64,000 nt of DNA from Sycon ciliatum (taxonomy: Eukaryota > Porifera > Calcarea > Leucosolenida > Sycettidae): the NCBI RefSeq assembly GCF_964019385.1, contig NC_088643.1, positions 81,858,881-81,922,880 of the forward strand. The letters run 5' to 3'. Positions 57,641-64,000 of this stretch are shown in pieces. How positions within the stretch are numbered: position 1 is the stretch's first letter; every line of letters begins with the position of its first letter. Under the pieces are notes generated by a model. That model had not been told where the DNA came from and did not search any database. It saw only the letters and a list, made by a program, of their open reading frames with translations. The translations under genes and the position numbers were made by a program.

Positions 57641-59872
57641 CTGCATGCCACCTGGGCTTCAGTTTTTCAAGCGGATTGGAAGGTGACGAACTACCGAACT
57701 AAACTGGATTGACCAAAGGAGGGCGACCGAAGTTGGTGAAATCAGGATTCGGGTGCTTTGAAGTATTTTCAGGACAAACGTGGACTGGAGGAACGTATCT
57801 ATAGCAAATCCAAACGGGTGTACATGTATGGGAAATGTGTGTGCGTTCACACGTGCTATGACGTTAGCTATTTCTTCCCTTTTTTTGGGGAGGGGGGGAT
57901 CCCCATGCATGCTGTGTGAAACATCGTGTTCAGGTCCAAACACAATGACGATAGTGTGCCCTCGTTTGTAACATTAGGAGGACATTCTCACTGCTGAAGC
58001 CGGTGAATACTGAAGATTTGTTGTTACAATGATTGAATTGCACGTACTGGAATTGTCCGAGCGTGTACATGTATAACATCAATTCATATGCCACCAAGGG
58101 AGTACTTGGAGCCATGATTAAACGTAACGTTTAGACTCGTCAAGGTGTGGAGTTAGTGGGACACTCATGAACAGACACAGCATTATCACGGTGTATGGAC
58201 ATTTACTTTCGTCCTAGTTGGCATGGAGGTGAAACACACGAAATTCGAACACATTTCCTTGTGGCACCTTTGACCCTTTGAGTCACGAGTCAAAGAAATC
58301 CTTATCGGTGGACGACACCTTTACGTCATAAGCCTTATGACCGTATCAGCTGTGTGGAACCTGCAGCTTGCTGATCTCCTCGTCATCGGCGTATGTATAA
58401 AATGAAGTCACCTATGCTATCTTGTGAGACGAGTGCATTGTGCAAGTCGATGCACATGTACAGCAGGTAAATACAGCTTGGCAAAGCACAACACATCAAC
58501 ACCACTATAGCAACAAAATCATGCTGAAGTCTAGAGTGAACTACTTGTAGACTTAGTACACTAAATGCACGCACGTTGTTATAGGCATTGAAAACTAATT
58601 ATCTGCGCTACTCAGCCACATTCACCCTTTTAGGCTTTAGGCTTTAGTGCGAAGTTCAGTTCAAATCAATCGACAAGAGGGTCTCCGTGCATTTGAAAGG
58701 GACAGACACACACACTAACACACACGCATCTATGACACAGTCATCGCCAACTGACGTGCAGAGAAACGTCGCTTTAGCAGCTCTGCACCACCGACTGCTG
58801 GCAATGCATGTCAATGTGTGTGCACTGAGTGTGTCTTGGACGGGGAGATCAATAGACAACAAGAAACCATCGCATTAGGTGGTGACATGAGGTCCTTCTC
58901 GCTGTCGTGTATCCGTGTGTCCACCGGTGAAGCCATCTTGATTTTCATATCTTATCATAGTAGTCAAGCGTTGCGACACGTCGGAGACGAAAGCCAATGT
59001 ACGTATTTCGGCCAGCGATTATGCCTGCTCATGGCTAAGCAAGAATGATGCTCGGCACCCAGCGTCACACGGATGAAGGTATACTGATCTGGTATAGGAC
59101 TATACAATAACAGTGGTACTAATACTGTATACATGATGATATAGAGAATATGATTGGGTGTAATACATGCAGTGTCAGTGATTATTTCGTAAACCAGTGC
59201 CGCTTTAAACATGGGTTGCTGCTGCTGCGGGAACAACACCAGCCTCCGGCCACGACGCCTGAGGACCCTTGAGATAAGCGACTTTGAGTCGTGCTCACAG
59301 GTCGCGTGGGGTTGTCGCTGCAGATCAAGGTAGACATTTGGAAGGGGACCTTGGCTTTAGTCGTTCCAAAGCTGAGCATTGACAAGGTTTGAACCGATCA
59401 CTCGACCGGGACGAATGACACGAAATCGGCGGGAGTATTGTTGAAACCGTCGACGGGAACTGCTATAATGGCTGTAATACACAGGGAAATGACGGGAGCA
59501 AATCTCGTCGATAGCACCTCTCCAAGACCTGCACAGTGTTTAGTATAGTCGCTGTTTCATGGTGTCCGTTGACAGGCGGACAGCTGCACAAAACGTTTCT
59601 ATCGGCGTGCTGAAGCGTGAGATAGTACAGGTGTATACTCAGGCTCAACTTATCCCACCGACTGGGGTCACGCTGAATAATAAACGAGATCGATGACCGA
59701 ATTCCATTCACCTCATTGTTGGTGCACATTCATAGCTTTTCATCACCTTGGCGAAATGTTGGAGAGATCCATCATAATCCCAATTTATCCACATTTTGTG
59801 TTTGTGGATAGTCATCGAATTTCGGTGGGGATGCGAAGACGCCTATAGCAGCGCATTGCATGATCAATGGTA

Positions 59873-59880
59873 CAAAAGAC
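59873..59880 (+). promoter_or_regulatory. Mutated TATA box of acidic-protein copy 7
   Basis: TACAAAAG replaces TATAAAAG; the flanks (AATGG before, ACAAAGTCAGATCGACG after) are conserved. Expression of copy 7 may be weakened. Confidence 0.65.
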
Positions 59881-60011
59881 AAAGTCAGATCGACGTTAGA
59901 GCATCAGTTACCCTTGAGAATTCCAAAAGACCTTTTCTTCGTCTGCTCAGAACTATCGTTCTCTGATTTTTGTTCATATTCGTTGCCGTACCTAAGTATC
60001 ATCTCCCGAAA

Positions 60012-60488
60012 ATGAAGAGCTTTGTTGTGTTGGCCTTGTTGGGTTGCTTGTGTGCCCTGGTGATCAATGTTTCGTCCCGGAGTGTGGGAAAGAACATCCT
60101 GGCCCGTAGTGATAGTGATGATAGCAGTGATGATAGCAGTGATAGTGCTGCCATGGATACAGGAATGGGAGAGAGCGACAGCAGTGATGGTGGTGATGAC
60201 TCCTCGGACGATAGTGATGATAGCAATAGCGAAAACGACAGTGATAGCGAAGACCCCGAGAATGGTATCAATTCAGATGACAGCGACAGTGATGATGGCT
60301 CGGCTGTGCAAGCCCAACAACCTGCCGTTCTCGTGCCTGCAGTTCCGGAGACTCCCAAGCCCCCAATTCTCATCACACAACCCGAAGACTTGGACAAAGA
60401 TGCGCCTGAAACTAACGCACCAACGGAAGCTCTTGTGGTGGACCCACCAACTCCTGCTGCTCCTCTCGACAAGGATGCTCCTCAGTAA
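60012..60488 (+). CDS. Small secreted acidic Ser/Asp-rich protein, copy 7
   Basis: 158 residues. Signal peptide MKSFVVLALLGCLCALVINV. The acidic region has an extended DSSDDSSDSAAMDTG stretch and ENDSDSEDPENG, and the tail ends APLDKDAPQ. The frame is intact although the TATA box is changed. Confidence 0.78.
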   Translation: MKSFVVLALLGCLCALVINVSSRSVGKNILARSDSDDSSDDSSDSAAMDTGMGESDSSDGGDDSSDDSDDSNSENDSDSEDPENGINSDDSDSDDGSAVQAQQPAVLVPAVPETPKPPILITQPEDLDKDAPETNAPTEALVVDPPTPAAPLDKDAPQ

Positions 60489-61384
60489 CCAGGAAGCTTT
60501 GCAACGCACTCAGCCTCCGTCTACAATCGAACCCCTCCCATCTAACCGTCACCAGCTCACTAGATCAATTAAGTATTAACTATGGAATGGTGTGGCTGTG
60601 TGGTAAGTTAGAGTGAGCTCACCACGAATACACCTGCACCACTTGGCAAAAGCAAATCAATAACAACTAAATTCATAGTGTTACCGTACATTCATACTAC
60701 AGGTTTCTTGAAAACCCGTCCGAATTGATAGCATCATCTTGCCCTTGCCTTGATTTATGATTTTGGACTTCTGCCTTGAGCACATAATCGACAGTAAGAT
60801 AATGACGGCAATTCTTACATTATGCGTAACCCTAAGACTAACCCTACGCCCCCCCCCCAGGTTGGCTAATGAAGTGATTTTAGAAGCTGCCCAGAGGTAC
60901 AAATTCTAAACTTAATTTGATTTCTCACTCAGATGTAAAGGTCGCGTTGACCGCGTATCCTCCCATCTGCCTAGCGATGACACATTGAGCAGCCTAGACC
61001 TGGCAAGTTTCTAAGATGAAATTCTATCCTGACAGTTATCGAATCTTTTGCTCTTTGCTTCCTCTGTGATAACATACTACTCCAGGCTTACCATGCATGT
61101 ATTGTGCATCTCCATATTCACCTCTATCCCTACGTACTCACTTACAAGTATTCTCACCATCCGCTTCTCTGATAATTAATCTGATCGATTACTTAACGCT
61201 ATTAAAATTGTGTGTATTCCTAAGTTGACTTTTCATCGTCACATAAACACATTAATTTGGTGATAACACTAACACTATTCTGATAATAATATTCCTCATA
61301 CCCGAACAGCACCTTCCATGTTGAGCGTGATAGTACGAAGCACCATAATTATGCATGTATGTGTAGCGAAAGATAAGCATGTAC

Positions 61385-62110
61385 GCTGAGATTTTCAGAT
61401 CGGTGATAGCGGCCACCACAGCCAGGTTCCTGAACGCCCGTGTCGAAGGGTGTTTCTTTCATAGTACAATAGGTATCGGTTATAGCGTGGGTGTTTGAAA
61501 ACGACTTTCTATTCTTATTTCCGATATTTCTTACACACGATGAATATAGTGTGACGTATCATATGCATGTGCGCATAGCCAGGAAGATCATCATACATGC
61601 AACGTAGTGCTACTGTGTATGCGGTTGCTCATACTTCCAAAGTAGTCCCATACTGGGCCATAGGTTCACCATGTGGCTGAGCAACATGAGTTACATGACC
61701 ACAACAGATGCACTTGCAGCATTATGTTGCAATTCGAGTCGGTTCAGAACTGTATCGGGCAGATGTTATTACTACAGGCGATACACTTTGTATTAATCTG
61801 GCATGTTTTGCTACAAAAAGTCCATTCTTAGGACCGATACCTTCTATTACACGATAACATTGCTTGTAAGAATAAATAATGAAACCCATGTTATGATTAT
61901 GAAAATAGGAGAGTTCATTCTTGTAGGCAGTATATTCTTTTACACGACCACACTATAACCGATACGCACTGTACTTGAGGCAGAGTTTTCAGATATCGAC
62001 TGAGCAGAACGTATCATGGCCTATTTCGAAAAGAATTTCATTGGATGGTTCCGGATTGATCAGACAAAGGCTTCAGAGTATGACCAAGAGTCTATGGGGT
62101 TATGGACGAT
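61385..62110 (+). pseudogene. Mutator-like transposase relic in unit 8, interrupted by a MITE
   Basis: GATTTTCAGATCGG, then the NARVEGCFFHS coding piece, is split at 61468 by a 503-bp insertion and resumes at 61975 with LEAEFSDID-type coding and MAYFEKNFIGWFRID. Homologous to 56870-56640 (-). A small deletion near 61400 shifts the frame. Confidence 0.6.
61468..61970. mobile_element. 503-bp inverted-repeat insertion
   Basis: GTATCGGTTATAGCGTGG (61473-61490) is inverted at 61948-61965 (one mismatch). GTAC occurs on both sides (61464-61467 and 61971-61974), while the uninterrupted homologue near 56762 has it once. No coding frame is recognised. Confidence 0.72.
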
Positions 62111-62395
62111 GAGGAGCCTCTTTTATGGGGCTTCAGAGTATTGCCATTCTAGTGTGTGAGAGCCTGATGCCACAGTCTCACACTCAAAACACTGTGTGCC
62201 CGATTGCTTTCAATGCCAAATAAAATGCACCGTGTCTTTCAATGTTTTAAAAGCTAGTCTTTCCGGTGGTAACGGCAAGTTCCTTGGTCCAACAGGCAGG
62301 CATGATTTGTAAATGAATTCCTTTTCATATATACATGTACATGTACACGTTCACTTCGTGTTTCTGAGATTCCCACAACTATTTCCCTGATGATG

Positions 62396-63582
62396 GTATT
62401 GGTATGGTATTGATTTATTTGAATTCGGTATCTCAACAGTACATTGTACAACTTGGGAAGATCCGAATGACATAGATACATAAACATAAAAGTGGAGTAG
62501 GTGCTACAGCTGATCATTTTATCGCAGATTGTGGGACTAAACTAATACCAGTATGCAAGTACACAAGAAATAAAAGCTGAATAAATACGACTGCATGACA
62601 TTGGAGAAAAGCACCAATTAGAGCAAAACAAAGCGACACATCACTCATCGAAAACATTTTCAAAAAGGAGCTGTTTTAACCGGGTACATTGTGGCCCGTC
62701 ATTAAGAAGGCAGGCAAGATGGGCGTTAAATGCAGAAGACGTATTGCAAGACTTCATTTCGAAGGGCAGAGCATTCCAAAGTAAAGCAATCCTACTAGAC
62801 AATGAGCGATACCCGCATGCAGTCTTATATCGGCATAACGAAAGATTATTTGCAGAAGAGCCGCGAGTGGTGTAAGCAGGTGTACTGTGCCTACAAAATA
62901 GAGAATCTAAACTGGCAACCGGGTGAGCTACTTTACACTGAAAGATAAATTTAATGAACAACTGTAAGAAACGGTGGTCCAGAGGACATAGCTTAAGAGA
63001 GTGGTAAAGGGGGTCCACGTCAGCACAGTAATGGGCACTACAGGCAGCTCGGATCGCACGACGGTGAACAGCAAATAGGCGCCCACGGTCTTTTGCAGAT
63101 AAGCAGGGTAAGAACGATTGAAATGCAAATTCTAGATCAGATTGAATTACGCATAGCACATAAAGGCGACAAGTGCACGGGGACAGTTGACGAAAAGAAC
63201 GGCGTAGAGCACCAATTTTGCGTGACACCTTGGCAACAAGCTTATCACAATGAGGTGTGAACGAGAGCTTGTTGTCAATTACAACCCCCAGACAGCGAGC
63301 ACTGGACACTTCTGTCAGCACTTTACCATCGATACAGATAGTGGGCGTGGGACAGACCGGCGAGCGCTTGGGAGCGATGAACATTACAACAGTCTTATTC
63401 TCATTGATAGTCAGGCCAAGTTGCTGAAGATCAGTAGCGAGTGCTGATAACGTGTGGGAAACTAAACCTGCAGCCTCCTTTGCCGTCGGACAGGATGCGT
63501 ACACCGTTTTGTCGTCCGCAAAAGCGAGCAATTTCGTCCCGGATGTGTCAGCAGTTGCAGGAAGGCGGCGAACATAGATGTA
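62396..63582 (-). mobile_element. 5'-truncated LINE (minus strand)
   Basis: The 3' end is at the left, with an AATAAATCAATACCATACCA-type tail on the minus strand. The 5' side is cut at about 63582 by the fold-back element. It belongs to a different family from the LINE at 44.5 kb. Confidence 0.8.
62641..63570 (-). pseudogene. LINE reverse transcriptase, C-terminal part
   Basis: The frame starts just before the catalytic LLAFADDKTVYAS, continues with LGLTINENKTVVMF and RCLGVVIDNKLSFTPH (thumb region), and ends with ALLWNALPFEMKSC, the usual LINE C-terminal pattern. About 296 residues are open. The N-terminal half of RT and the endonuclease are missing. Confidence 0.85.
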
Positions 63583-64000
63583 TCAAGCGGTCACGTGCTC
63601 CTGCGTACACCAGTCACCTGGTCACCGTGCCTGCAGGGTACAACTTACTAGCCTGTTTGACCTTTTTTGGGTGCAGTCCTGTCACTCGAGTTGAACTCGA
63701 GTTGAACCTTGGTGTGAAAGTTGTGGCCTGCTGGCGCGGTGACCAGGTGATTTGGGCACCCAGGAGCACGTGACCGCTTGTTCAACCATGTTCGATTGGG
63801 AATAAAGGAGGAACGCTGCATCGCAGCCTTTTCGGACCAAAACCAGTCGACTCAGCGTCCAAAAGACTACAACATATGGGCCAATCGCGGTCATCCGTGC
63901 TTTTATAAGAACGAAATGGCGCTTTTAGTGACATTTTGCATACAAATCCCCATCTAGTAGGGCGCAGTCACCCAGTTCGATTGGGATTCAAGTAGGAAGG
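63583..64000. mobile_element. Fold-back element 3, partial, cut by window end
   Basis: Matches 15561-15990 of fold-back element 1, starting CAAGCGGTCACGTGCTCC. Its left arm is missing, and a ~21-bp deletion removes part of the right arm near 63975. The element continues beyond the window. Confidence 0.85.

Larger units (their letters stand above)
57641..61384 (+). repeat. Duplicated unit 7 (direct)
   Basis: Begins with a FLYWCH-like fragment (GRPKLVKSGFGCFEVFSG, then QTWTGGTYL, about 57722-57800) in the same orientation as the gene, then GGATCCCCATGCATGC and the usual unit sequence. Holds acidic-protein copy 7. Similarity in this orientation ends near 61384. Confidence 0.8.
61385..62395 (-). 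repeat. Partial unit 8 (inverted), cut by LINE
   Basis: Matches the left end of units 5-6: Mutator-like pieces on +, then GTGTCTTTCAATGTT, AACAGGCAGGCATGATTTGTA and CGTGTTTCTGAGATTCCCAC. It stops at CCCACAACTATTT, where a minus-strand LINE begins. Confidence 0.75.

Overview
This is nuclear DNA from an animal, probably a marine invertebrate. The evidence is a 17-exon gene with GT-AG introns for the dynactin actin-related protein Arp1 (centractin), plus animal-type transposable elements: BEL/Pao, non-LTR LINE, Harbinger, hAT-like, Kolobok/T2-like, FLYWCH-Mutator and hammerhead-ribozyme repeats. Nothing looks bacterial. The phylum cannot be fixed from the sequence alone.

1-13833: the ACTR1 gene on the + strand. 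The 17 exons sum to 1131 nt, giving 376 residues, the same length as vertebrate Arp1. Its introns carry most of the small mobile elements in this half: a deleted Harbinger element with matching terminal repeats (intron 9), an 8-bp-TSD hAT-like element with a nested palindromic MITE (intron 13), several other inverted-repeat MITEs, two tRNA-derived SINE-like heads, a degenerate tRNA-Lys-like sequence and several minisatellites.

13834-17171: intergenic, with two abutting ~840-bp fold-back elements bounded by TTAA.

17172-62395: seven copies and one partial copy of a 4-7 kb duplicated unit. Units 1-4 are direct, 5-6 inverted, 7 direct, and 8 partial and inverted. Each full unit carries one gene for a small secreted protein with a signal peptide, a Ser/Asp-rich acidic middle and a Pro-rich tail. 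Six copies are intact, and copy 1 has lost its start and promoter. Five have a TATA box about 150 nt before the ATG. Units 1-3 end in a module made of a strong hairpin, a TATA box and a complete type I hammerhead ribozyme. Two more hammerheads sit in a 476-bp tandem repeat at 37.5-38.3 kb. The ends of units 5-8 carry broken pieces of a FLYWCH/Mutator-like transposase. The units have been hit by a young BEL/Pao retrotransposon with seemingly identical LTRs at the unit 2/3 junction, LINE fragments, an 8-bp-TSD MITE, and inverted-repeat insertions whose arms contain hammerhead-like cores.

62396-64000: a 5'-truncated LINE on the minus strand and a third copy of the fold-back element cut by the window edge.

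The main novelty candidates are the linked system of acidic secreted-protein genes, hammerhead modules and Mutator-derived ends, and the tandem hammerhead (retrozyme-like) repeat.
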